Shown here in pieces: positions 1-6,560 of a stretch of DNA of 23,169 bases. The position numbers were made by a program, and so were the translations under genes. The notes under the pieces were generated by a model. The model searched no databases. It was not told the origin of the DNA and was given only the letters and a program-made list of their open reading frames with translations. The stretch is from the NCBI RefSeq assembly GCF_937926365.1, contig NZ_CALAOH010000005.1:1-23169 (forward strand), read 5' to 3'. The number at the start of each line of letters is the position of its first letter. Positions within the stretch are counted from its first letter, which is position 1. This DNA is from an uncultured Azohydromonas sp. (lineage in GTDB: Bacteria; Pseudomonadota; Gammaproteobacteria; Burkholderiales; Burkholderiaceae_C).

Positions 1-148
1 TGCCGCCAGGAGCCGCGGCGTTCATGTCCAGGCCCAGCCCGGCGGCGCCGTCCAGCGCCTCGTCGGCCAGCGTGGCGCCCTCGGCCGGCGAGGCCCAGGC
101 CGGGCGCGGCGCGTCGTCGCGGGAGCCCAGGAGCCGGCGCAGACTCAT
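1..148 (-). CDS. pilJ: Probable methyl-accepting chemotaxis protein PilJ, N-terminal fragment (runs off the window)
   Basis: Only about 49 codons are present, beginning MSLRRLLGSRDD, and the frame is open to the window edge. Nothing in this stretch is diagnostic: it is an Ala/Gly/Asp-rich leader before any transmembrane or signalling domain. The call rests on context. The start codon shares the ATGA overlap with the stop of the CheW-like gene upstream, so the two are translationally coupled, and in twitching-motility clusters pilG-pilH-pilI is normally followed by pilJ. PilJ is the membrane chemoreceptor that feeds the CheA-like kinase ChpA and so controls pilus extension and retraction. Another receptor or a hypothetical protein cannot be excluded from the visible part. 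Confidence 0.5.
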   Translation of the reverse strand, partial: MSLRRLLGSRDDAPRPAWASPAEGATLADEALDGAAGLGLDMNAAAPGG

Positions 149-687
149 GCCGCCCCCGGCAGCGGCTGGGCAACCTGCAGGAAATGCGTGTCGCGCGCCA
201 GCGCCGCCAGCCGCAGCGCCTGCCAGGTGCGGCCCTGGCCGTCACCGTAGAGCTCGCCGGCGAAGGCCGGGCGCGCGGACGCCTCGGCGCCGGGCAGCGG
301 CGCCAGCTGCGAGCCGTTGCGCAGCCCGGCGAGCCGGTCCACGCGCAGCGCGCAGTGCAAGCCCAGCGCGGGGTTCAGCGCCACCAGGCGCAAGGTGTCG
401 GGATGGGGCGCGCCGGCGGCGCGCAGGCCCAGGAACACCGCCAGGTCCACCACGCCGTGCAGGTGGCCACGCAGGTTGAGCACGCCCCCGAACCAGGGCC
501 GCGCATGCGGCAGCGGCAGCGGCACGTGCGCGTGCTCGACGATCTCGCCGGCCTCCTGCAGCGGCAGCAGCAGCCGCACGCCGGCACATTCCACCGCTAG
601 CCAGGCCGGCGCCTGGCCCGCGGGCGCCTGCCGCAACTGCCGCGCCAGCCGGGCCTGCAACTCCTTGAGGGCGTCCTTGCGGGCCAT
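145..687 (-). CDS. pilI: PilI, CheW-like coupling protein of the type IV pilus chemosensory system
   Basis: The product is about 180 aa with a single CheW-type domain. It includes the segment GEIVEHAHVPLPLPHARPWF followed by GVLNLRGHLHGVVDLA, the typical CheW/PilI core in which a conserved NLRG loop precedes a VVDL strand. CheW-like proteins are cytoplasmic and link the receptor (PilJ) to the histidine kinase (ChpA). The chosen start is the ATG at 687, giving MARKDALKELQ, which resembles PilI N-termini as I remember them. A GTG at 708 would add MPPPQPP. Neither start has a strong Shine-Dalgarno sequence. The gene lies about 30 bp downstream of pilH, and its stop overlaps the next start (ATGA). 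Family membership is secure; the name comes from gene order. Confidence 0.85.
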   Translation of the reverse strand: MARKDALKELQARLARQLRQAPAGQAPAWLAVECAGVRLLLPLQEAGEIVEHAHVPLPLPHARPWFGGVLNLRGHLHGVVDLAVFLGLRAAGAPHPDTLRLVALNPALGLHCALRVDRLAGLRNGSQLAPLPGAEASARPAFAGELYGDGQGRTWQALRLAALARDTHFLQVAQPLPGAA

Positions 688-716
688 GGGCGGCTGCGGC
701 GGTGGCACCCGGCGAC

Positions 717-1082
717 TCAGCCCAGAGCGCGGATCTTGGCGAGCAGTTCGGCCGAGTCCACGGGCTTGACCACGTAGTCGCGCGCGCCCTGGCGCATGCC
801 CCAGACCTTGTCGGTCGTCTGCCCCTTGCTGCTGCAGATGATCACCGGCAGGTCGGCGTAGCGCTCGTCACGCGTGATGGTGCGCGTGAGCTGAAAACCA
901 TTGGCCCCGGGCAGCACTACGTCCATGAGGATCAGGTCGGGCTTGTCCTCGGCCAGGCTGGTGAGCGCCTGCTGACCATTCTCGGCCGTGCGCACGCTGT
1001 AGCCGGCCTTGCGCAGCATCTCGCCAAGGTGGTGGAGCTCGGTGCGCGAGTCATCCACCAGCAGGATCTTTTGAATCGGCAT
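717..1082 (-). CDS. pilH: PilH, single-domain twitching response regulator
   Basis: The product is 121 aa and is a stand-alone CheY-like receiver. The N-terminal acidic pair is in ILLVDDS (residues 6-12), the phosphoacceptor is Asp53 in LILMDVVLPGANGF, the switch Ser/Thr is in VIICSS, and the conserved Lys is in VVKPVDSAE near residue 103. There is no output domain. In Pseudomonas, PilH works with PilG downstream of ChpA to balance pilus retraction and extension. The start at 1082 is supported by an AAGGA ribosome binding site about 8 bases upstream. An in-frame ATG at 1118 would add 12 residues with no homology-like character. The gene sits 54 bp after pilG in the same operon. Assignment as PilH rather than PilG rests on order and on the LPGANGFQLTR segment. 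Confidence 0.9.
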   Translation of the reverse strand: MPIQKILLVDDSRTELHHLGEMLRKAGYSVRTAENGQQALTSLAEDKPDLILMDVVLPGANGFQLTRTITRDERYADLPVIICSSKGQTTDKVWGMRQGARDYVVKPVDSAELLAKIRALG

Positions 1083-1136
1083 CGGAGTCCTTGGGCCGCG
1101 CGAGGTCAGGCGCGGCAACGCGATACGGTAACCCCT

Positions 1137-1565
1137 TCAGCCGACGGCCGGACCGTAGCGCGCGACTGCCTGCAGCAGCTGGTCCTTGGTGAAGGGCTTG
1201 GTCAGGTGATCCTGCGCACCCGCCAGGCGTGCGCGGGCGCGGTCGAACAGACCGTCCTTGGACGTGAGCATGATCACCGGAACCTGCGCGAAGCGAGGGT
1301 TGCGCCGCAGCAGCGCGCAGGTCTGGTAGCCGTCGAGCCGCGGCATGAGGATGTCGCAGAAGATGAGCGCGGGCTCGAACTCGTCGATGAGCGCCAGGGC
1401 ATCGAAGCCGTCCTCGGCCAGCAGCACCTCGTGGCCGCCCTGGTGCAGGAAGATCTCGGCGCTGCGGCGGATGGTGTGGCTGTCGTCGATCACCAGCACC
1501 TTCAGCGGCACGGCCGCTGCGGCGGGGTCGAAGGCTGAAGCCGGGACGGTTTCGTCTTCAATCAT
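1137..1565 (-). CDS. pilG: PilG, twitching motility response regulator
   Basis: The product is 142 aa with a CheY-like receiver that is strongly PilG-like: LKVLVIDDSHTIRRSAEIF, then LIFCDILMPRLDGYQT with the phosphoacceptor Asp, and LTKPFTKDQLLQAV at the C-terminus. PilG receives phosphate from ChpA and promotes pilus extension; in Pseudomonas it also links to cAMP signalling. About 22 residues (MIEDETVPASAFDPAAAAVP) precede the receiver, whereas PilG as I know it starts almost directly at the LKVLVIDDS strand. The tail is acidic and probably disordered. The ATG at 1565 is chosen over an ATG at 1601 because the extra upstream residues are Arg/Gly/Pro-rich and look non-coding. No clear ribosome binding site was seen. 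The gene lies about 50 bp after the rubredoxin gene. Confidence 0.9.
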   Translation of the reverse strand: MIEDETVPASAFDPAAAAVPLKVLVIDDSHTIRRSAEIFLHQGGHEVLLAEDGFDALALIDEFEPALIFCDILMPRLDGYQTCALLRRNPRFAQVPVIMLTSKDGLFDRARARLAGAQDHLTKPFTKDQLLQAVARYGPAVG

Positions 1566-1615
1566 GGGAGGTTGCCATCCGCCAGGCCGGGCGCCGCGCA
1601 AGCGTGCGGATCAGC

Positions 1616-1789
1616 TCAGATCTGCACCATCTCGAAGTCTTCCTTGCGCGCACCGCACTCGGGGCAGGTCCAGTTCATGGGCACGTCTTCCCAACGGGTG
1701 CCGGGCGCGATGTCGTGTTCGGGGTCGCCTGCGGCTTCGTCATAGATCCAGCCGCAGATGAGGCACATCCAGGTTCGGGGTTCGCTCAC
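1616..1789 (-). CDS. Rubredoxin
   Basis: This small gene encodes 57 aa when the GTG at 1789 is used. The protein is MSEPRTW followed by MCLICGWIYDEAAGD and ending NWTCPECGARKEDFEMVQI. The four iron ligands are the two CxxC pairs CLIC and CPEC, spaced as in rubredoxins, with the aromatic WIYD core. Rubredoxins are cytosolic one-electron carriers. A rubredoxin next to pilG-pilH-pilI is a conserved arrangement in this order, although I know of no proven role in pilus control. The ATG at 1768 would begin exactly at MCLIC and cut off the first beta strand, so the GTG start is preferred. No Shine-Dalgarno precedes it; a GACAAT hexamer ends 5 bases upstream. Confidence 0.93.
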   Translation of the reverse strand: MSEPRTWMCLICGWIYDEAAGDPEHDIAPGTRWEDVPMNWTCPECGARKEDFEMVQI

Positions 1790-1805
1790 TTGGTATTGTC
1801 AATCA

Positions 1806-1827
1806 CTACAATCGACGGGCATTGTAG
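1806..1827. promoter_or_regulatory. Inverted repeat with divergent -10-like hexamers between rubredoxin and thiD
   Basis: CTACAAT at 1806-1812 and ATTGTAG at 1821-1827 form a perfect 7-bp inverted repeat with an 8-bp spacer. Each arm contains TACAAT, one reading toward thiD (plus strand) and one toward the rubredoxin-pil operon (minus strand). The 158-bp gap separates two divergent operons, so a shared promoter/operator region is expected. No convincing -35 box was found at 16-18 bp from either hexamer. Promoter activity is inferred. Confidence 0.4.
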
Positions 1828-1947
1828 CCACGGCCCCTGGGCGCCCACCGCGGCATCCGGCCGGGCCGAACATGCCTCTTTTCACAGTCCTGCGCCCGCG
1901 CGCAGCAGCAACATCGGCGCAGCGCCGCAGGACCTTCAGGACCACCC

Positions 1948-2916
1948 ATGAACCCCGACTCCAATCCCGCCGCCGTCTCCGACGAAGCGGCGCAGGAAGC
2001 CCCTGCGCCGGCCTGCGTGATGAGCTTCAACGCCGCCGATGCCAGCGGTGCCGGCGGCGTGGCCGGTGACGTGGCCACCATCGCCGCCATGGGCGCGCAC
2101 GCGCTGCCGGTGACCACCGCCATCCTCATGCGCGACACGGCCGAGATCTTCGACCAGCACGAGCTCGACGCAGAGGTGGTGACGGAGCAGGCACGCTCGA
2201 TCCTGGAAGACGTGACGATCTCGGCCTGGAAGGTAGGCTTCCTGGGCTCGGCCGAGGTGGTGGCGGCGGTGGCCGAGGTCCTGTCCGACTACCCCGACGT
2301 GCCGCTGGTGGCCTACATGCCCAGCCTCTCCTGGATCGAGGAGGAGGACAAGCGCGAGCCCTATCTCGACGCCTTCCGCGAGCTGATCCTGCCGGCCACC
2401 GAGGTGCTCGTGGGCGGGCACCAGACGCTCGCCGACTTCCTGCTGCCCGACTGGGACAGCGAGCGCCCGCCCTCCGCGCGCGAGCTCGCGGTGGCCGCGG
2501 CCGAGCACGGCGCGCGCTTCGTGCTGGTCACGGGCGTGCACCTGCAGTCGCGCGGCGGCGAGCAGTACCTAGACAACGTGCTGGCCTCGCCGCAGGCCGC
2601 GCTCACGGGCGAGAAGTTCGAGCGCTTCGACACCGCCTTCGTCGGCGCCGGCGACACGCTCGCGGCGGCGCTGGCCTCGCTGCTGGCCGCGGGCACCGAG
2701 CTGCAGGCCGCCGTGGGCGAGGCTCTGGCCTTCCTCGACCAGAGCCTGGACGCGGGCTTCCGCCCCGGCATGGGCAACGTCGTGCCCGACCGCTTCTTCT
2801 GGGCCCTGCCTCCGGAAGAAGAAGGCGCCGAGGGCCAGCTCATGGAGCCGCCCATCGAGACCACGCCCGCCGGCGGCAACGACAACAACAAGGGAGGCTC
2901 GCGCCGTGTCCACTGA
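1948..2916 (+). CDS. thiD: ThiD-like kinase (hydroxymethylpyrimidine/phosphomethylpyrimidine kinase family), divergent
   Basis: The product is 322 aa with a ribokinase fold of the ThiD type. The N-terminal substrate loop reads SFNAADASGAGGVAGDV (residues 26-42), followed by TIAAMGAHALPVTTAI, and the C-terminal phosphate-binding loop is FVGAGDTLAAAL (231-242). ThiD phosphorylates hydroxymethylpyrimidine and its monophosphate in thiamine synthesis. Classical ThiD has GTGC at this loop with a catalytic Cys; here it is GAGD, as in sugar and pyridoxal kinases. The TPN segment of E. coli ThiD is also absent, replaced by VLVGGHQT. The last 35 residues are a low-complexity acidic/Gly/Asn tail. An AGGA motif lies about 8 bases before the start. 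The stop overlaps the hemL start by 11 bp. Family is secure; substrate is uncertain. Confidence 0.8.
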   Translation: MNPDSNPAAVSDEAAQEAPAPACVMSFNAADASGAGGVAGDVATIAAMGAHALPVTTAILMRDTAEIFDQHELDAEVVTEQARSILEDVTISAWKVGFLGSAEVVAAVAEVLSDYPDVPLVAYMPSLSWIEEEDKREPYLDAFRELILPATEVLVGGHQTLADFLLPDWDSERPPSARELAVAAAEHGARFVLVTGVHLQSRGGEQYLDNVLASPQAALTGEKFERFDTAFVGAGDTLAAALASLLAAGTELQAAVGEALAFLDQSLDAGFRPGMGNVVPDRFFWALPPEEEGAEGQLMEPPIETTPAGGNDNNKGGSRRVH

Positions 2917-4219
2917 CAAGAACAACAACACCACCAACGCCGCGCTGTTCGAGCGCGCGCAGGCCGTCATCCCCGGCGGCGTGAACTCGCCCGTGCGCGC
3001 CTTCCGCGCCGTGGGCGGCACGCCGCGCTTCATCCGCCGCGCCGAAGGCGCCTACATGATCGATGCCGAGGGGCAGCGCTACATCGACTACATCGGCTCC
3101 TGGGGCCCGATGATCTTGGGCCACGGCCACCCCGCCGTGCTCGAAGCCGTGCAGCGCGCCGCCACCGAGGGTTTCAGCTTCGGCGCCCCAACCGAACGAG
3201 AAATCGAATTGGTTGAGGCCATCATCGAACAGGTGCCCAGCGTCGAGCAGCTGCGCCTGGTCAGTTCGGGCACCGAGGCGGCCATGAGCGCCATCCGCCT
3301 GGCCCGCGGCGCGACGGGCCGTTCGCTGCTCGTGAAATTCGAGGGCTGCTACCACGGCCATGCCGATGCGCTGCTGGTCAAGGCCGGCTCGGGCCTGGCG
3401 ACCTTCGGCCATCCCACCAGCGCCGGCGTGCCGGCCGAGGTGGTGCAGCACACGATGGTGCTCGAATACAACAACCTGGAGCAGCTCGAAGAAGCCTTCG
3501 CGCTGCAGGGCACGGAAATCGCCTGCGTGATGGTGGAGCCCATTGCCGGCAACATGAACTTCGTGCGCGCCAGCCTGCCCTTCATGACGCGGCTGCGCGA
3601 GCTGTGCACGCAGCACGGCGCGCTGCTGGTGTTCGACGAGGTGATGAGCGGCTTCCGCGTGGCGCTGGGCAGCGCGCAGTCGATCTACGCGAAATTGATT
3701 CCGGGCTTCAAGCCGGACGTGAGCGTGTTCGGCAAGGTCATCGGCGGGGGCATGCCGCTGGCGGCCTTCGGCGCCAGCCGCCAGGTCATGCAGCACCTCG
3801 CCCCGCTGGGCCCGGTCTACCAGGCCGGTACGCTCAGCGGCAACCCGGTGGCCACCGCCTGCGGCCTGGCCACGCTGCGCGAGATCGCCAAGCCTGGCTT
3901 CTTCGAGGCGCTGGCCGCCAAGACGAAGCGGCTGGTGGACGGCCTGCAGGCCATCGGCCGCGAGGTCGGCGAGCCGCTGGCGGGCGACTGCGAGGGCGGC
4001 ATGTTCGGCTTCTTCTTCGCCGAGTCGCTGCCGCAGAACTACAAGGCCGTGATGGCCGGCGGCACCGAGCGCTTCAACCGCTTCTTCCACGCCATGCTCG
4101 ATCGCGGCGTGTACCTGGCCCCGGCGATGTACGAGGCCGGCTTCGTCAGCGCCGCGCACAGCGACGCCGACATCGACGCCACGCTCGAAGCGGCCCGCGC
4201 CGCGCTGCGCGCGGCCTGA
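2906..4219 (+). CDS. hemL: Glutamate-1-semialdehyde 2,1-aminomutase
   Basis: The product is 437 aa, the usual length for HemL. It is a class III PLP aminotransferase-fold enzyme that isomerises glutamate-1-semialdehyde to 5-aminolevulinate in the C5 tetrapyrrole pathway. Visible landmarks are IPGGVNSPVRAF at the N-terminus, the SSGTEAAMSA PLP-phosphate segment (120-129), the GCYHGHAD stretch (147-154), the FDEVMSGFR aspartate (243-251), and the Schiff-base Lys277 in FGKVIGGGMP. The start is GTG at 2906, preceded by GGGAGG at 2893-2898. It begins before the thiD stop (11-bp overlap), so translation is probably coupled. A strong intrinsic terminator follows about 50 bp after the stop. Confidence 0.97.
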   Translation: MSTDKNNNTTNAALFERAQAVIPGGVNSPVRAFRAVGGTPRFIRRAEGAYMIDAEGQRYIDYIGSWGPMILGHGHPAVLEAVQRAATEGFSFGAPTEREIELVEAIIEQVPSVEQLRLVSSGTEAAMSAIRLARGATGRSLLVKFEGCYHGHADALLVKAGSGLATFGHPTSAGVPAEVVQHTMVLEYNNLEQLEEAFALQGTEIACVMVEPIAGNMNFVRASLPFMTRLRELCTQHGALLVFDEVMSGFRVALGSAQSIYAKLIPGFKPDVSVFGKVIGGGMPLAAFGASRQVMQHLAPLGPVYQAGTLSGNPVATACGLATLREIAKPGFFEALAAKTKRLVDGLQAIGREVGEPLAGDCEGGMFGFFFAESLPQNYKAVMAGGTERFNRFFHAMLDRGVYLAPAMYEAGFVSAAHSDADIDATLEAARAALRAA

Positions 4220-4268
4220 TCCGCCTCAAGCCGCCCGACCAGCCTTCGGCGTCGGCCCTTGAAGCACA

Positions 4269-4300
4269 ACGGCGACCCAAGGGTCGCCGTCGTTGTTTTT
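4269..4300 (+). terminator. Intrinsic terminator of thiD-hemL
   Basis: ACGGCGACCC at 4269-4278 and GGGTCGCCGT at 4281-4290 form a perfect GC-rich inverted repeat with AA between the arms, so the innermost pair opens to give a 9-bp stem and 4-nt loop. It is followed by CGTTG and then five T residues (4296-4300). It lies 50 bp past the hemL stop in the direction of hemL transcription. Confidence 0.85.
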
Positions 4301-4310
4301 GCACTCATCC

Positions 4311-4336
4311 GCGCAGGCACCCCGGGATGCCTGCGC
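4311..4336. terminator. Hairpin in the hemL / PEP-CTERM convergent gap
   Basis: GCGCAGGCA (4311-4319) and TGCCTGCGC (4328-4336) form a perfect 9-bp stem with an 8-nt loop. It starts 8 bp beyond the stop codon of the minus-strand PEP-CTERM gene, so it probably marks the 3' end of that transcript. No U-tract follows in either direction. It may therefore be a stabilising 3' hairpin or a weak terminator. Confidence 0.5.
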
Positions 4337-4344
4337 CCGTGGGC

Positions 4345-4989
4345 TCAGTCGCGCTGCCTGCGGCGCACGAACCCCACGCCGGCCAACGCCAAGCTCACCA
4401 GGGCCAGCGAACCCGGCTCCGGCACGGCGTTGACGTCGAAGTAGCCGTAGGACGTGCCCGAATCGTTACCGGTGTTGAACGCGCTGAACTTCAGCGTATA
4501 GCTGCCCAGGCTGGCCGCCGTGAAAGACCAGTCGGTCCAGGCGCCGTCGTAGCCTGCAGCCTGGCCCGCGCCGTCACTGGAGAAGGCGGTACTGAGCAGG
4601 TTGTTCGAGGCGTCGTAAATCTCCACCTTGGCACCGTCGAACTGGCCGCCCTCGCCCCAGTCGAAGGCAGCGCGTCCACTGATCGTCTGACCAGCCCACA
4701 GGGAGAAGGTCTGCGACACGGTCTGTGCCGTGTCGGCTTCACCGGTGCCAATGGCCAGGAACCAGTTGCCCCCCTGCGGACGGTAGTCCAGCCGCGACGG
4801 CAGCCGGACACCCGTCTCATCCACCCCGTACAGCTGCTGTACCACGGTGGCCGTGCCGCCTCCGGACAAACCGCTGGTCCAGCCGCTGAGATCGCCCGTC
4901 TCGAAGCCCAGGTTCGTCGGACCCGCTTGCGCGGCCGTTGCCATCGACAGCGTGGCCAGTGCACCCAGGATGCTTGTGAGCTTGGTCAT
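4345..4989 (-). CDS. PEP-CTERM sorting domain protein, secreted
   Basis: The product is 214 aa. Residues 1-22 form a Sec signal peptide (MTKLTSILGALATLSMATAAQA, cleavage likely after AQA). The mature part starts NLGFETGDLSGW, a motif common in PEP-CTERM proteins whose N-terminal region looks like a beta-sandwich carbohydrate-binding fold. The C-terminus carries VPEPGS (189-194), a hydrophobic segment (about 195-208) and the basic end RRRQR, the three-part exosortase signal. Proteins with this tail are processed by EpsH-type exosortase and sent to the envelope or exopolysaccharide matrix. No exosortase is encoded here. A GAGGG ribosome binding site precedes the start, and a good promoter lies 39-67 bp upstream. 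The specific function is unknown. Confidence 0.92.
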   Translation of the reverse strand: MTKLTSILGALATLSMATAAQAGPTNLGFETGDLSGWTSGLSGGGTATVVQQLYGVDETGVRLPSRLDYRPQGGNWFLAIGTGEADTAQTVSQTFSLWAGQTISGRAAFDWGEGGQFDGAKVEIYDASNNLLSTAFSSDGAGQAAGYDGAWTDWSFTAASLGSYTLKFSAFNTGNDSGTSYGYFDVNAVPEPGSLALVSLALAGVGFVRRRQRD

Positions 4990-5020
4990 GACGCACCCTC
5001 ACCATTTCTTGTTTACAAGT

Positions 5021-5047
5021 TGATTCAAATATAGGCACTTTGAATCA
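5021..5047. promoter_or_regulatory. Perfect 9-bp inverted repeat over the PEP-CTERM promoter (operator candidate)
   Basis: TGATTCAAA at 5021-5029 and TTTGAATCA at 5039-5047 are exact reverse complements with a 9-bp spacer. The arms are centred 18 bp apart, close to two helical turns, a geometry typical of dimeric helix-turn-helix regulators. One arm overlaps the -10 hexamer and the other lies in the -10/-35 spacer, so binding would be expected to repress. The regulator is not identifiable from this window. Confidence 0.6.
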
Positions 5048-5056
5048 TGCGGTCAA
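5028..5056 (-). promoter_or_regulatory. Sigma-70 promoter of the PEP-CTERM gene
   Basis: Read on the minus strand there is TTGACC (5056-5051), a 17-bp spacer and TATATT (5033-5028). Both boxes match the housekeeping consensus at 5 of 6 positions. The expected transcription start is about 30 bp before the ATG, leaving room for the GAGGG ribosome binding site. Confidence 0.8.
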
Positions 5057-5084
5057 ACTCTTCACAAGGCAGGTGGCGCTGCAG

Positions 5085-5112
5085 CGCGAACTTGTTCGCG
5101 TTGAACGCGAAC
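5085..5112. repeat. Iterated palindrome CGCGAAC / GTTCGCG / CGCGAAC
   Basis: Three 7-mers alternate in orientation: CGCGAAC (5085-5091), GTTCGCG (5094-5100) and CGCGAAC (5106-5112), with spacers of 2 and 5 bp. The central copy can pair with either neighbour. It sits in the divergent gap between the PEP-CTERM gene and mpl, about 90 bp before the mpl start. It could be a protein-binding site or alternative hairpins. Confidence 0.5.
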
Positions 5113-5186
5113 GTCGCGGCTGCGGCGCCTGGGAGGAGGCTGGCCGCAAGGCGCTGCCATGTCGCAGGAGCGTGTAGGACGACTCC

Positions 5187-5192
5187 TAAAAT
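5187..5192 (+). promoter_or_regulatory. -10-like hexamer immediately upstream of mpl
   Basis: TAAAAT lies 6 bases before the mpl ATG at 5199, so transcription starting at the usual distance would begin at or next to the start codon and give a leaderless mRNA. There is no Shine-Dalgarno sequence at this start. No recognisable -35 hexamer was seen. Confidence 0.45.
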
Positions 5193-5198
5193 CCCGCG

Positions 5199-6560
5199 AT
5201 GCACATCCACATCCTGGGCATCTGCGGCACGTTCATGGGCGGACTGGCGGCGCTGGCGCGCGAAGCCGGGCATCGCGTGACGGGCTGCGACGCCAACGTC
5301 TATCCGCCCATGAGCGACCAGCTGCGCGCCCTGGGCATCGATCTCATCGAGGGCTTCGGCCCTGACCAGCTCACGCTCAAGCCGGACGTCTTCGTCATCG
5401 GCAACGTGGTCAGCCGCGGCAACGCGCTCATGGAAGCCATCCTCGACGCCGGGCTGCCCTACACCAGCGGACCGCAGTGGCTAGCGCAGGAGGTGCTGCA
5501 GGGCCGCCACGTGCTGGCCGTGGCCGGCACGCACGGCAAGACCACGACCACGTCCATGCTGGCGTGGATCCTGGAGCACGCCGGGCTGCAGCCGGGCTTC
5601 CTGGTCGGCGGCGTGCCGATGAACTTCGGCGTCTCGGCGCGGCTGGGTGCGGGCAAAAGCTTCGTGATCGAGGCCGACGAGTACGACACCGCCTTCTTCG
5701 ACAAGCGCAGCAAGTTCGTCCACTACCGCCCGCGCACCGCCGTGCTCAACAACCTGGAGTACGACCACGCGGACATCTTCCCCAGCCTCGAAGCCATCGA
5801 GACCCAGTTCCACCACCTCGTGCGCACCGTGCCTGCTTCGGGCCGCCTGGTGGTCAACGCGCGCGAGGACGCGCTGCAGCGCGTGCTGGCCAAGGGCTGC
5901 TGGAGCGAGGTGCAGCGCTTCGGCACGCGCAAGGAAGAGCCCGGCTGCTTGCGCGCGCGTGGCGAGCCGCATGCCTTCGACGTGCTGCGCGGCGGGCTCA
6001 AGATCGCGCGCGTGGAGTGGAGCCTGCTGGGCGAGCACAACCAGCTCAACGCGCTGGCGGCGCTGGCGGCGGCCGAGCACGTGGGCGTGGCGCCGGAGCT
6101 CGCGGCCGAGGCGCTGGGCCGCTTCGAGAACGTGCGACGGCGCCTGGAGCTGCGCGGCGAGGCCGGCGGCGTGAAGGTCTACGACGACTTCGCACACCAC
6201 CCCACCGCGCTGCGCACCACCGTCAACGGGCTGCGCCGCCGCGTCGGGCTGGACCGCATCCTGGCCGTGTTCGAGCCGCGCTCCAACACCATGAAGCTCG
6301 GCACCATGAAGGCCCAGCTGCCCTGGGCGCTGGAAGAGGCGGACCTGAGCTTCTGCCACTCCGGCGGCCTGGGCTGGAACGCGGCCGAGGCCCTGGCCCC
6401 GATGGGCGAACAGGCCATCGTCTGCGACGACATCGACGCGCTGGTCAAGGCCGTGGTGAAGACCGCGCGGCCCGGTGACCACATCCTGTGCATGAGCAAC
6501 GGCAGCTTCGGCGGCATCCACGACAAGCTGCTGCAGGCGCTGGAGAAGAAGAAGGCGTGA
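5199..6560 (+). CDS. mpl: UDP-N-acetylmuramate:L-alanyl-gamma-D-glutamyl-meso-diaminopimelate ligase
   Basis: The product is 453 aa, a Mur-ligase family enzyme. It has an N-terminal Rossmann segment HIHILGICGTFMGGLA, the ATP-binding P-loop GTHGKTTTTSM (110-120), a central EADEYDTAFFDKRSKF block that is characteristic of Mpl, the DHADIF segment, and a C-terminal domain with YDDFAHHPTA. Mpl joins recycled murein tripeptide to UDP-MurNAc in the cytoplasm, bypassing de novo MurC/D/E synthesis. The ATG at 5199 fits the family N-terminus; no ribosome binding site is visible and a TAAAAT hexamer lies 6 bases upstream. The stop overlaps the start of the downstream esterase (GTGA). Confidence 0.96.
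   Translation: MHIHILGICGTFMGGLAALAREAGHRVTGCDANVYPPMSDQLRALGIDLIEGFGPDQLTLKPDVFVIGNVVSRGNALMEAILDAGLPYTSGPQWLAQEVLQGRHVLAVAGTHGKTTTTSMLAWILEHAGLQPGFLVGGVPMNFGVSARLGAGKSFVIEADEYDTAFFDKRSKFVHYRPRTAVLNNLEYDHADIFPSLEAIETQFHHLVRTVPASGRLVVNAREDALQRVLAKGCWSEVQRFGTRKEEPGCLRARGEPHAFDVLRGGLKIARVEWSLLGEHNQLNALAALAAAEHVGVAPELAAEALGRFENVRRRLELRGEAGGVKVYDDFAHHPTALRTTVNGLRRRVGLDRILAVFEPRSNTMKLGTMKAQLPWALEEADLSFCHSGGLGWNAAEALAPMGEQAIVCDDIDALVKAVVKTARPGDHILCMSNGSFGGIHDKLLQALEKKKA

Noticed and set aside
24..479. Plus-strand frame at the left edge
   Set aside because: Shadow of pilI/pilJ on the opposite strand; Arg/Ala/Pro-rich with no domain.
2840..4159. 439-codon open frame antisense to hemL
   Set aside because: It is His/Ala/Gly/Arg-rich with no family resemblance and lies exactly opposite hemL; such frames arise from GC-rich codon bias.
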